From assembly GCA_900758075.1 (NCBI GenBank), contig CAAEQF010000148.1:1-6926 (forward strand): a stretch of 6,926 nucleotides of DNA. Direction: 5' to 3'. Below are positions 1-5,462 of the stretch, one piece after another. The DNA is from Coriobacteriia bacterium. Its GTDB lineage: Bacteria > Actinomycetota > Coriobacteriia > Coriobacteriales > QAMH01. Within the stretch, counting starts at the first letter, position 1. Each line of letters begins with the position of its first letter. The position numbers were made by a program, and so were the translations under genes. The notes under the pieces are model-generated. The model worked only from the letters and a program-made list of their open reading frames with translations. It ran no database searches and was not told where the DNA came from.

Positions 1-252
1 GAACTCGCGCGCGTAAGCTCCCACTTTGAGCATGGAATGCTCGTTGTTCAGCTCTTCCTCAAGCTCCGAGCGGTACTTCTCCATCTCAATGCGCGCTTTG
101 GCTTTATTGCCGTGAACCGTGCGCTGCGGGGACCATTTGCGCTTGCCGCCCGAGGTCTCCGGTGGAAGGCGAAGGCGGATGCGATACAGCTTTCCGCGCT
201 CGACTTCGACGATGGATCCCTCGCCATCTATGACGATGCGCTCTTGGCTCAA
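1..252 (-). CDS. Tyrosine-type site-specific integrase, N-terminal part (runs off left edge)
   Basis: The 84 visible residues resemble the arm-type DNA-binding N-terminus of phage and ICE tyrosine integrases. A short beta-rich segment has the pattern gSIVEVERGKLYRIRLRLPPE, then a basic linker (GGKRKWS), then a helix rich in Glu and Lys (about residues 50-72) leading into the start of the core-binding domain (VGAYAREF). The catalytic domain with its R-H-R-Y residues lies outside the window. I chose the TTG at 252-250 because GGGAG lies 5 bases upstream. An in-frame TTG at 264-262 overlaps that ribosome-binding site and is less likely. The gene reads away from the tRNA attachment remnant at 438-485, the usual place for an integrase next to its own att site. 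The enzyme would catalyse integration and excision of an element lying to the left. The family call rests on the N-terminal pattern plus context, not on catalytic residues. Confidence 0.8.
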   Translation of the reverse strand, partial: MSQERIVIDGEGSIVEVERGKLYRIRLRLPPETSGGKRKWSPQRTVHGNKAKARIEMEKYRSELEEELNNEHSMLKVGAYAREF

Positions 253-301
253 TGTTTCTCCCAACTGTCACAGTTTTGCGTTGGGCAGAGCATAGCATCA
301 A

Positions 302-332
302 GTGGTCCCATAGGTGGTCCCGAAGTGGTCCC
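302..332. repeat. Three direct copies of GTGGTCCC (GGGACCAC) upstream of the integrase
   Basis: Exact 8-base copies sit at 302-309, 314-321 and 325-332, start to start 12 and 11 bases apart, so all lie on roughly one face of the helix. They fall between the integrase start (252) and the tRNA core site (438). That is where arm-type integrase sites or an operator controlling the integrase would be expected. The repeat is seen directly; the role is inferred. Confidence 0.7.
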
Positions 333-372
333 ACCCTTCAAACACCCCCAAGAGATACCAAACTATACCAAC

Positions 373-401
373 TTGCTGACCTGGGGTTTTCAAGCTATAA
401 T
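373..401 (+). promoter_or_regulatory. Candidate sigma-70 promoter reading into the tRNA remnant
   Basis: A perfect TATAAT (396-401) lies 17 bases after TTGCTG (373-378), which matches the first three positions of the -35 consensus. Transcription would begin near 408 and run through the tRNA half at 438-485 to the terminator at 494-526. There is no coding region between, so the product would be a short RNA of roughly 115-120 bases. It could also be a chance AT-rich match in the att region. Confidence 0.4.
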
Positions 402-437
402 AAACAATACCAGCCAAGAACAACTTTCTGAAAACTA

Positions 438-485
438 GGGCTCATAACCCGGAGGTCGTTGGTTCAAATTCAGCCCCCGCGACCA
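438..485 (+). pseudogene. 3' half of initiator tRNA-Met (attachment-site remnant)
   Basis: The segment has the initiator-type anticodon arm GGG-CTCATAA-CCC with anticodon CAT at 443-445. A variable region GGAGGTC, a T-arm (GTTGG, loop TTCAAAT, TCAGC), the acceptor strand CCCCGCG, A and CCA (483-485) follow. It closely matches the 3' 48 bases of bacterial tRNA-fMet. Upstream of 438 the sequence diverges completely and there is no D-arm or 5' acceptor strand, so this is not a working tRNA. Integration by tyrosine recombinases into tRNA 3' ends regenerates a whole tRNA at one junction and leaves a 3' fragment at the other; this is the fragment. The usual C at position 61 is T and position 72 is G instead of the mismatched A of many initiators, which suggests drift in a non-functional copy. 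The intact gene is predicted to the left of the window, in the same orientation. Confidence 0.85.
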
Positions 486-493
486 AAACACCG

Positions 494-526
494 AGCCTGA
501 CCTGCGTAAACGGTCAGGCTTTTTTT
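494..526 (+). terminator. Rho-independent terminator of the original tRNA-Met gene
   Basis: A perfect 9-bp stem (AGCCTGACC at 494-502, GGTCAGGCT at 512-520) with a 9-base loop is followed by a run of T to 526. It starts 8 bases after the CCA end of the tRNA fragment, so it is most simply the native tRNA terminator. This supports reading the DNA to the right as the original downstream flank. It would also insulate the restriction gene at 634 from transcription coming from the left. Confidence 0.9.
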
Positions 527-529
527 GTT

Positions 530-553
530 GACCGACATCCGACCGACGTCAAC
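530..553. promoter_or_regulatory. Small direct and inverted repeats upstream of the restriction gene
   Basis: GACCGAC occurs at 530-536 and again at 541-547, 11 bases apart. They are nested in a wider inverted pair, GTTGAC (527-532) and GTCAAC (548-553), whose centres are 21 bases apart. The block lies about 40 bases before the -10 box at 591, a plausible position for a regulator. No dedicated regulator gene is visible, so this may be chance. Confidence 0.25.
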
Positions 554-590
554 CGAACCGCTGAAACGAAGGGCGGCTGCCTCGCACGGA

Positions 591-596
591 TATAAT
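591..596 (+). promoter_or_regulatory. -10 box of the DUF262 restriction gene promoter
   Basis: A consensus TATAAT lies 38 bases before the chosen start codon, giving a leader of about 30 bases. No good -35 is visible at 16-18 bases upstream, so the promoter may be weak or activator-dependent. The box overlaps an in-frame ATG at 595, which is therefore unlikely to be translated. Confidence 0.55.
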
Positions 597-633
597 GGGG
601 CTGCTGAGTTCCCTATGTCCGCAGGAGTCTACC

Positions 634-3153
634 ATGAACGCCTCACCGCTCGCCCTCACCGTGCTGCTTGCAAACGCGAGCCAGCGCTTCGTCATACCCG
701 TCTATCAGCGCCCCTATTCATGGGACGAGGAGCAGTGCGTTCAGCTGTGGGACGACGTCCTCTCCGTCGGCAAACGCCCCGGCGGCAGGCACTTCACGGG
801 CTCCGTCGTCTGGATACAGGATGGCACGATGTCGGCAGCAGGCGTTACGCCGCTCCTTCTCATCGACGGGCAGCAACGCATCACGACGGTCGCGCTGCTT
901 CTCATTGCGCTAGCCGAGTACGCGCGCGACCATAGGGACGAGCCGCTGCATTTCTCCTACGAGCAGATTGTCAACGGCAATTTCGTCGTGATGCCCTATC
1001 AGCAGGGGGCCGACCGCTACAAGCTCACGCTCTCGCAGGGAGACGAGCCCACCTTGCGCAACATGATCGATCGGCTGGTCGATCCAGACGTTCCGGAATG
1101 CGGGGAGTCGCCTCGCCTGCGCGAGAACCTCGATCTGTTTCGCAGGAGGCTTGCCGCCCTCGCCGACGTCAACCTTGTGTGGGACGGTATCCAGCGCCTC
1201 GAGGTGGTATCCATCTCCCTCGCTCAGGGACATGACAACCCGCAGCTCATCTTCGAGTCGATGAACTCCACTGGCAAAGACCTCTCGTCGGCCGACCTCA
1301 TCAGGAACTTCGTCCTGATGGCGCTTCCCATGGATGAGCAGGAGAAGCTCTACCGAAACCATTGGCGCTGCATCGAGGAAGAGCTTGGTGCCGACAGCTA
1401 CGACGACGTGTTCGACGACTTCATCCGCAACTGGCTTACCGTCATCTACGCGCCCGAGCCCCTGACCAGGCGCGATGTGTATCAGGCGTTCAAGCGCCAT
1501 ACCATAGAGAACGGCTATGACAAAGACGGGCGCATCGTCAACCTGCTCAAGGAGCTACAGCGCTTCGCCCATTACTACGCCTGCGTCACGGAAGAGGCGG
1601 AGAAGGACCCCGACCTCAAGCGGGCGTTTGACGCAATCGCGCGGCTCGACACTTCGACTCTGAACCCGCTGCTCCTGTCGTTCTACGACGACTACGAGTC
1701 GGGCGCTTTTAGCCGTGACGACTTCCTTTCGATGTTGGGCACTACGGAAAGCTACGTGTTCCGCCGCGCGGTGTGCGACTGCGCCAGCAACTCTTTCAAC
1801 AAGTTCTTGCCCTCCATCATCGCGAGGCTCAACAAGGTGCAGGCCGAGGAGGGAAACTACCGCGAGGCGTTCGAGTCGTATCTGGTCAACGAGGAAGGGA
1901 CCAACAGGAGGTTCCCGACCGACTTTGAATTTTCTCGCGACCTCATGGTCCGCGACTCCTACCATTTCAAAAAGTCCTTCTACATGCTGGCCAAGCTCGA
2001 GAACAGCTTCCATCCCAAAGATCCGCGTGATTTCAGCACGGGAACTTACACCATCGAGCACATCATGCCGCAGAACGCCTTGGCGCACGAAGAATGGCGC
2101 GACATGCTCGGGGACGGTGGCGAAGGGGACTTCGAAGCCCTGGTCAACAACATAGGGAACCTGACGCTCACCGCCTACAACTCCGAGCTCTCCGACGGGT
2201 TGTTCGAGGAAAAGAAAGCCCGCGCGACTGGAGGCTATGACAACGAGTACATCAGCATCTCCTCGGCGTTGAAGGACGCAGATGCATGGGACCGCTCCCA
2301 TGTCGAAGCGCGCGCCAAAGAGCTTTGCGAGCTTGCTCTGAAGGTCTGGCGCATGCCTGATGTGAGCGAAGAAACCCGGAGCAAGTACGTCGTAGAGAAG
2401 AAGGCCGCCGTGCCGCGGCGGTCGAAGAAGTTCGCGGAGTTCGTCTCCGAGGGGCTCATCGCGCCGGGGACCAAGCTTGTGAGCGCGAGCCCCAGCTATG
2501 AAGCCGAGGCGCTGGTGACCGAGACGGGGATGATCAGGCTAGCAAACGGGGAGGAGTTCAGCAGTCCCTCGCCCGCATCCATTCGCGCAGTGGAACAGCA
2601 AGGCGGCAGCGGAGCGCGCAACGGCTGGTACTTCTGGAAGACGGCGGATGGCAAGCTGCTCGACGACATCCGGAAGGAGTCTTGCGCGAACGGCTCCGAT
2701 TCGGTCACCTCGGATTTGAAGCGATTCAGGAACGCGTTCTGGGACGGCCTCTACGATTTCTGCTCCGCAGCCCCCGATTTCGTGGGCGCGTTCGGCGATC
2801 CCGCAGAGCGCGCGCAGAACGGAGGCGCCTGGGCGTCTTTCGGAATAGGCATGGGGAAATGCCATCTTGGCGCGCTTCTGTTCAGTCTCGACGGTTTCGT
2901 TGGGGTGGAAATTTACTGCAACGACAAGGATTCGTACCGAAACCTCTGGGAAAGCAGAGCCAAAGCGGATGAAATGGCTTCGGACCTCGATGGGGAAATC
3001 GTCTGGGACGATATCGACATGGACAAGAAGTCTCGGAGCGCGGTCGTAAAAAAGCCCGTGGACTTCGATGCCGATGATTGGGATGCCATGTACACCTGGA
3101 TCGCGCAGTGGCTGTGCCGGATGAAGGCAATTGCAGCGAGGTTTGTAGGATAG
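634..3153 (+). CDS. GmrSD/BrxU/SspE-like type IV restriction enzyme: DUF262-DUF1524-RAMA-DUF4268 fusion
   Basis: This 839-residue cytoplasmic protein shows four blocks. The DUF262 (ParB/Srx-like NTPase) block has IPVYQRPYSW at 21-30, LIDGQQRITT at 76-85 and FESMNSTGKDLSSADLIRNF at 207-226. The DUF1524 HNH-type nuclease has EHIMPQ at 475-480 (His476), NNIGNLTL at 505-512, Asn516 and FEEKK at 524-528. Residues about 596-680 fit the RAMA domain, thought to read modified DNA (PGTKL 611-615, SSPSPAS 643-649, NGWYFWK 663-669). Residues about 694-837 fit DUF4268 (RFRNAFWDGL, VGVEIYC, then W and KKSRS). Known relatives use NTP-gated nuclease activity against phage DNA with modified bases or phosphorothioates; the target here is unknown. 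The ATG at 634 follows AGGAG by 6 bases; an upstream in-frame ATG at 595 lies inside the -10 box. The nuclease and NTPase motifs look intact. No partner methylase or Ssp genes are visible, so it appears to stand alone. Confidence 0.88.
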   Translation: MNASPLALTVLLANASQRFVIPVYQRPYSWDEEQCVQLWDDVLSVGKRPGGRHFTGSVVWIQDGTMSAAGVTPLLLIDGQQRITTVALLLIALAEYARDHRDEPLHFSYEQIVNGNFVVMPYQQGADRYKLTLSQGDEPTLRNMIDRLVDPDVPECGESPRLRENLDLFRRRLAALADVNLVWDGIQRLEVVSISLAQGHDNPQLIFESMNSTGKDLSSADLIRNFVLMALPMDEQEKLYRNHWRCIEEELGADSYDDVFDDFIRNWLTVIYAPEPLTRRDVYQAFKRHTIENGYDKDGRIVNLLKELQRFAHYYACVTEEAEKDPDLKRAFDAIARLDTSTLNPLLLSFYDDYESGAFSRDDFLSMLGTTESYVFRRAVCDCASNSFNKFLPSIIARLNKVQAEEGNYREAFESYLVNEEGTNRRFPTDFEFSRDLMVRDSYHFKKSFYMLAKLENSFHPKDPRDFSTGTYTIEHIMPQNALAHEEWRDMLGDGGEGDFEALVNNIGNLTLTAYNSELSDGLFEEKKARATGGYDNEYISISSALKDADAWDRSHVEARAKELCELALKVWRMPDVSEETRSKYVVEKKAAVPRRSKKFAEFVSEGLIAPGTKLVSASPSYEAEALVTETGMIRLANGEEFSSPSPASIRAVEQQGGSGARNGWYFWKTADGKLLDDIRKESCANGSDSVTSDLKRFRNAFWDGLYDFCSAAPDFVGAFGDPAERAQNGGAWASFGIGMGKCHLGALLFSLDGFVGVEIYCNDKDSYRNLWESRAKADEMASDLDGEIVWDDIDMDKKSRSAVVKKPVDFDADDWDAMYTWIAQWLCRMKAIAARFVG

Positions 3154-3431
3154 GCCTTCTTCTTTTGTTGCAAAGCACAGATTGGCGCACGATATTGCGA
3201 ATCTCGGTTCGTTTCTTCGGGGGCGCCCAGAAGCGGTCGGGTTCCCGCGTCCCGGCATGCCACAGTTCCGCCTGATGACAAGCGCTGTTTTCGGGTTGTC
3301 GCGGTTCGTAAAACAGGTTGTCTGCTTGCAATCCCGACGGGGACTCCGAGACCTAGAACCGGTACGCGTACAGAAGTTGCGGGTGCTGGGCGTTTCAGAT
3401 ACATGATGGACCATCGTCCTATCATGAATCG
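3154..3431. other. Intergenic stretch between the restriction gene and the IS remnant
   Basis: I see no convincing gene here. The short open frames on either strand lack ribosome-binding sites and family motifs. No terminator with a T-run follows the restriction gene. The only structure noted is the dyad at 3402-3426. Confidence 0.5.
3402..3426. repeat. Dyad: 10-bp stem with one bulged base, 5 bases before the IS left end
   Basis: CATGATGGAC (3402-3411) pairs with GTCC-T-ATCATG (3416-3426) around the loop CATC, with a single unpaired T. No T-run follows, so it is not a standard terminator. It could be an operator remnant or the hairpin target into which the element inserted. Confidence 0.45.
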
Positions 3432-3451
3432 TGCCCCTAAAGTTGGTGTAA
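3432..3451 (+). repeat. IS256-type left terminal inverted repeat
   Basis: TGCCCCTAAAGTTGGTGTAA. It matches the reverse complement of 3822-3841 at 17 of 20 positions, with mismatches only in the outer half. Confidence 0.75.
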
Positions 3452-3534
3452 GGGCTGCTTTGCTTGAGTCATGAGCAACGGCCATCACCTAGAGTCTTGA
3501 ATTGCTGAAGTTCGAGATGAAGGGATGGCCGCAT

Positions 3535-3786
3535 ATGGACAGTTTAGAGCAGCAGACAATGACAAGCCGCGACATACCCAGATTCGATGACAGGATGGTC
3601 AACATCCGGGAGCTCATCCGCATCATGGCCGAGTCGCTCGTCAATGAGATCATGGACGCGCAGGCCGCGTCCCCCGTCGGGTCGGCTGCGCCGGCGCCAT
3701 CCTACGACGGAACCGCCGAGGAACATGCCAAGCGCATCATCGACGTCGTGGTCGCCGACAACCCGATCGAAAGGAGAGCTGCCTAG
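3535..3786 (+). pseudogene. IS256-family transposase remnant, in-frame internal deletion
   Basis: The frame encodes 83 residues from an ATG preceded by AAGGGA 9 bases upstream; in-frame TTG (3502) and ATG (3517) codons are alternatives. Residues 24-44 (IRELIRIMAESLVNEIMDAQA) read like the conserved N-terminal segment of Mutator/IS256 transposases. After residue 44 (near base 3667) the expected zinc-ribbon and NGYR segments do not follow. The Ala/Pro-rich and charged stretch to the stop looks instead like a transposase C-terminus. An internal in-frame deletion joining the two ends is the simplest reading. The DDE catalytic domain is absent, so it cannot transpose DNA. A surviving N-terminal DNA-binding part could in principle still bind the terminal repeats, but that is speculative. 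Confidence 0.65.
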
Positions 3787-3821
3787 ATGATGGGTTGGAA
3801 TACGAAACGGATTCTAGGTGG

Positions 3822-3841
3822 TTACACCAACTTCCGGGACA
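3822..3841 (-). repeat. IS256-type right terminal inverted repeat
   Basis: TTACACCAACTTCCGGGACA on the plus strand, inverted relative to 3432-3451. Confidence 0.75.
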
Positions 3842-3913
3842 TTGCCAGAACGGCATAAATTACCACATCAAGAAGGGGACGGCGGGTTAGCCACCGTGTT
3901 GCCGGGGCATAAG

Positions 3914-3937
3914 AAAAGCCCGACGCATCGGGCTTTT
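3914..3937 (-). terminator. Rho-independent terminator of the Abi gene (possibly bidirectional)
   Basis: A perfect 10-bp stem, AAAAGCCCGA (3914-3923) with TCGGGCTTTT (3928-3937), encloses a 4-base loop. On the minus strand it ends in TTTTCTT, and it lies about 60 bases after the stop codon of the Abi gene. The A/T-flanked stem could also stop transcripts arriving from the left. Confidence 0.85.
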
Positions 3938-3998
3938 CCAGGTGTCGACCGAAGCCTTCCACCGCTATTGGCTATATTCTACCACGCTCATCAAGCTT

Positions 3999-4970
3999 CT
4001 AGTCTCGTTTCTGCCCGTTGCTCACAAACTGTCGGAGGGCGGTTAACTTGCCATGCGCACTCGTCTTGATGAGTTTCGAGTAAATGTTGAAGGGCAGCTC
4101 GGCACGGTATTTCTCGAGGATCGATTCATAGCCCGCAACGAGCTGCTTGCATTCTGTCTTAGTGAAGCCCATGCGGCGCATGAGATAGACCAGAAGTATG
4201 ACGTAGTCAGTGATGTCTGCGAAGTCGACCTTGCCTACGCCCGTCTCCTGCTTGAGGAGCTGTGCCACGCCCGTATTGATGGAGCCTGACTTGAAACGAA
4301 CGTCGACGATGACGCCGTTATGCGCGATGACGTTGCGAAAATCCTTGAGTGCGAAGATGATGTCCTTCAGACGAAGCTCTGACTCCAGATTGGTGGGCAT
4401 ACCGAGATCGCGCACGATAGTGGTCTTCACGCGCTTGTCCAGGCAATCGTAGAACGCCCCGAAGTTGCCTAGCGTCATAATTTCAAAGATGGCCCAGATG
4501 GGCGTGTCCTTGTCCGCATCGCGAAAGTGGCCTATCACGGGACGCTTGCGGTAGTCGAAGACGATGCCATCGATCTCGCTGCGAAGCCTCTGACGTCTCT
4601 CCCATGCCTCGCGGTAGGGCCTACCCGAGCAGCTGCGATAGTCCGTGAGGCTAGTTCGCCATATATCCTCGAAAGCCTCTGACTTGGCATCGCGGAGCAC
4701 GGCTTCCAGGGTGTAGTTCTTTAGAGCAGTCTCGATAGCCATCACGCGGGGGTAAAACAGCGTTTTGAGCTGCGTATCGAAATCGTAGAGTGCGGTCACT
4801 TGCGAGAAGTTGGTCAAAGGCAGCCTGTTAGAAGATGTGCCGGCGAAGCGGTAGCCCTTGTATCCGTGATAGTAGCCGATGTTCTTGAGCCTACGCTTCT
4901 GGCTGGATCCATTGATATCTATGCCGCTATCGCGGAGGTGTTTCATAAGGGAGTTCAATGTCTTGGGCAA
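3999..4970 (-). CDS. Abi_2 family (AbiD/AbiF-like) abortive-infection protein with HEPN motif
   Basis: This 323-residue protein carries the landmarks of the Abi_2 family in order. They are LKNIGYYHGYKGYRF at 28-42, LYDFDTQLKTLFYPRVMAIE at 61-80, PIWAIFEIMTLGNFGAFYDCL at 157-177, and DFRNVIAH at 210-217. The last contains Arg212-Asn213 and His217, the R-x4-H signature of HEPN ribonucleases. Length is typical for the family. There is no signal peptide or membrane segment. Family members block phage multiplication, probably by cleaving RNA once infection is sensed; the trigger here is unknown. The start is a TTG with AGGAG 6 bases upstream (4977-4981 on the plus strand). The first ATG lies 8 codons in and has no such site. 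The motifs look intact, so the gene is probably active. It is transcribed alone, towards the IS remnant, and convergent with the restriction gene. A TAAAAT at 5011-5006 is a possible -10, without a clear -35. Confidence 0.88.
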   Translation of the reverse strand: MPKTLNSLMKHLRDSGIDINGSSQKRRLKNIGYYHGYKGYRFAGTSSNRLPLTNFSQVTALYDFDTQLKTLFYPRVMAIETALKNYTLEAVLRDAKSEAFEDIWRTSLTDYRSCSGRPYREAWERRQRLRSEIDGIVFDYRKRPVIGHFRDADKDTPIWAIFEIMTLGNFGAFYDCLDKRVKTTIVRDLGMPTNLESELRLKDIIFALKDFRNVIAHNGVIVDVRFKSGSINTGVAQLLKQETGVGKVDFADITDYVILLVYLMRRMGFTKTECKQLVAGYESILEKYRAELPFNIYSKLIKTSAHGKLTALRQFVSNGQKRD

Positions 4971-5109
4971 TTGGTGCTCCTGAGTGCTCGTAGTTCAACT
5001 GCACCATTTTACCGTAGGGTATCTAGTGCGATGGCGCGTCCGGGCCATTCTGCCGGAAACACAGCTGGGGAACTGCTGATATCGGGGCTAGTTTGTGACG
5101 TGCCGATAG

Positions 5110-5349
5110 TCTGTATCCGAACGAATCGGGAGAAGGCCGTCGCCGAGCGCGATGTTCGCTGCGGACATGTCGACGTCCTCGTACTTGAACTTCAACTTCA
5201 ACTTCAGCTTCAACTTCAACTACCTGTTCTACTCGTACTCGATTCCGCTGGTAGGCGGCAATGGCACTGCATGGGCTAGTAACAAGACTGCATATACGTA
5301 CTTCCGCATCGACACGGCGAGCACGCCGGGGTATGTCACGGCGGCATAG
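5110..5349 (+). pseudogene. Probable gene fragment with alternating Phe-Asn tract (unrecognised)
   Basis: The frame is open from 5110 to the TAG at 5347. ATG codons at 5152 and 5167 exist, but neither has a good ribosome-binding site (GGGAGAAGG is 15 bases before 5152). From about 5165 on, the third codon positions are mostly G or C, unlike the other frames, so it looks like real or former coding sequence. It encodes a serine/threonine stretch, then an alternating Phe-Asn run, an aromatic stretch (YLFYSYS), and a Gly/Thr/Tyr-rich tail suggestive of a beta-rich secreted or surface protein. The residues just before it (AMFAAD) resemble the end of a signal peptide, but no hydrophobic core precedes them. 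I do not recognise the family. It could be a decayed surface-protein end or a very small intact gene. Confidence 0.35.
5185..5220 (+). repeat. Hexanucleotide tandem repeat (TTCAAC)6 with two variant units
   Basis: Six consecutive 6-base units: TTGAAC, TTCAAC, TTCAAC, TTCAGC, TTCAAC, TTCAAC. The unit length is a multiple of three, so gain or loss changes the number of Phe-Asn pairs without shifting the frame. The two variant units suggest it is not recently expanded. Confidence 0.9.
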
Positions 5350-5385
5350 CCTTCTGACCTCGAATTTTGCAGAAACCACTTCCGC

Positions 5386-5414
5386 TGTCCCACGTGAGGG
5401 ACAATTTGTGTCCC
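5386..5414. promoter_or_regulatory. Triple TGTCCC array upstream of the serpin promoter (putative operator)
   Basis: TGTCCC occurs at 5386-5391, inverted as GGGACA at 5398-5403, and direct again at 5409-5414. The centres are 12 and 11 bases apart. The first two form a dyad around ACGTGA, the last two around ATTTG. The array occupies the -35 region of the promoter at 5422-5430, a typical place for a repressor or activator site. No regulator gene is visible. Confidence 0.5.
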
Positions 5415-5421
5415 AGGGGCA

Positions 5422-5430
5422 TGAGATAAT
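5422..5430 (+). promoter_or_regulatory. Extended -10 promoter of the serpin gene
   Basis: TG-A-GATAAT matches the TGnTATAAT extended -10 consensus at all but one position. No -35 is evident at the usual spacing, which is tolerated by extended -10 promoters. Initiation near 5437 would give a leader of about 26 bases containing GGAG at 5451-5454. Confidence 0.6.
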
Positions 5431-5462
5431 GTCTCCATCGGCTTCGAGATGGAGATGAACCG

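Larger units (their letters stand above)
3432..3841 (+). mobile_element. Internally deleted IS256-family (Mutator) element, MITE-like
   Basis: A 410-bp unit is bounded by 20-bp terminal inverted repeats at 3432-3451 and 3822-3841 that match at 17 of 20 positions, including the inner AAGTTGGTGTAA in full. Inside is a short open frame (3535-3786) whose start resembles the N-terminus of IS256-type transposases and whose stop lies 35 bases from the right repeat, as in complete elements. Full-length members of the family are about 1.3-1.5 kb, so roughly 1 kb of the middle is missing. No 8-9 bp target duplication is evident at the edges, which suggests an old insertion or flanking rearrangement. 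It could be moved only if a related transposase is supplied elsewhere in the genome. Confidence 0.75.

Noticed and set aside
37..438. Plus-strand open frame of 133 codons over the integrase region
   Set aside because: It is antisense to the integrase, lacks a ribosome-binding site, and runs through the att leader into the tRNA half. The minus-strand protein shows clear integrase-like composition.
438..485. Functional tRNA-Met gene
   Set aside because: The 5' acceptor strand and D-arm are absent upstream of 438; only the 3' half is present.
595..633. Upstream in-frame ATG extending the restriction protein by 13 residues
   Set aside because: The ATG lies inside the TATAAT -10 box and has no ribosome-binding site. 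The ATG at 634 has AGGAG at ideal spacing.
1555..2301. Long minus-strand open frame (248 codons) inside the restriction gene
   Set aside because: It is a shadow frame created by GC-rich codon bias. It has no family motif, while the plus strand carries intact DUF262 and DUF1524 motifs.
3154..3406. Short open frames after the restriction gene, read as a possible small partner gene
   Set aside because: None has a ribosome-binding site or recognisable motif. Several frames overlap without any one showing coding bias.
5185..5220. Tandem repeat considered as a CRISPR or iteron array
   Set aside because: The units are 6 bases with no spacers, in frame with Phe-Asn codons. This is a simple coding-type microsatellite.
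4800..5279. Plus-strand open frame giving a Leu-Gln repeat through the hexamer tract
   Set aside because: It starts antisense inside the Abi gene. Its third-position GC content across the tract is poorer than that of the Phe-Asn frame.
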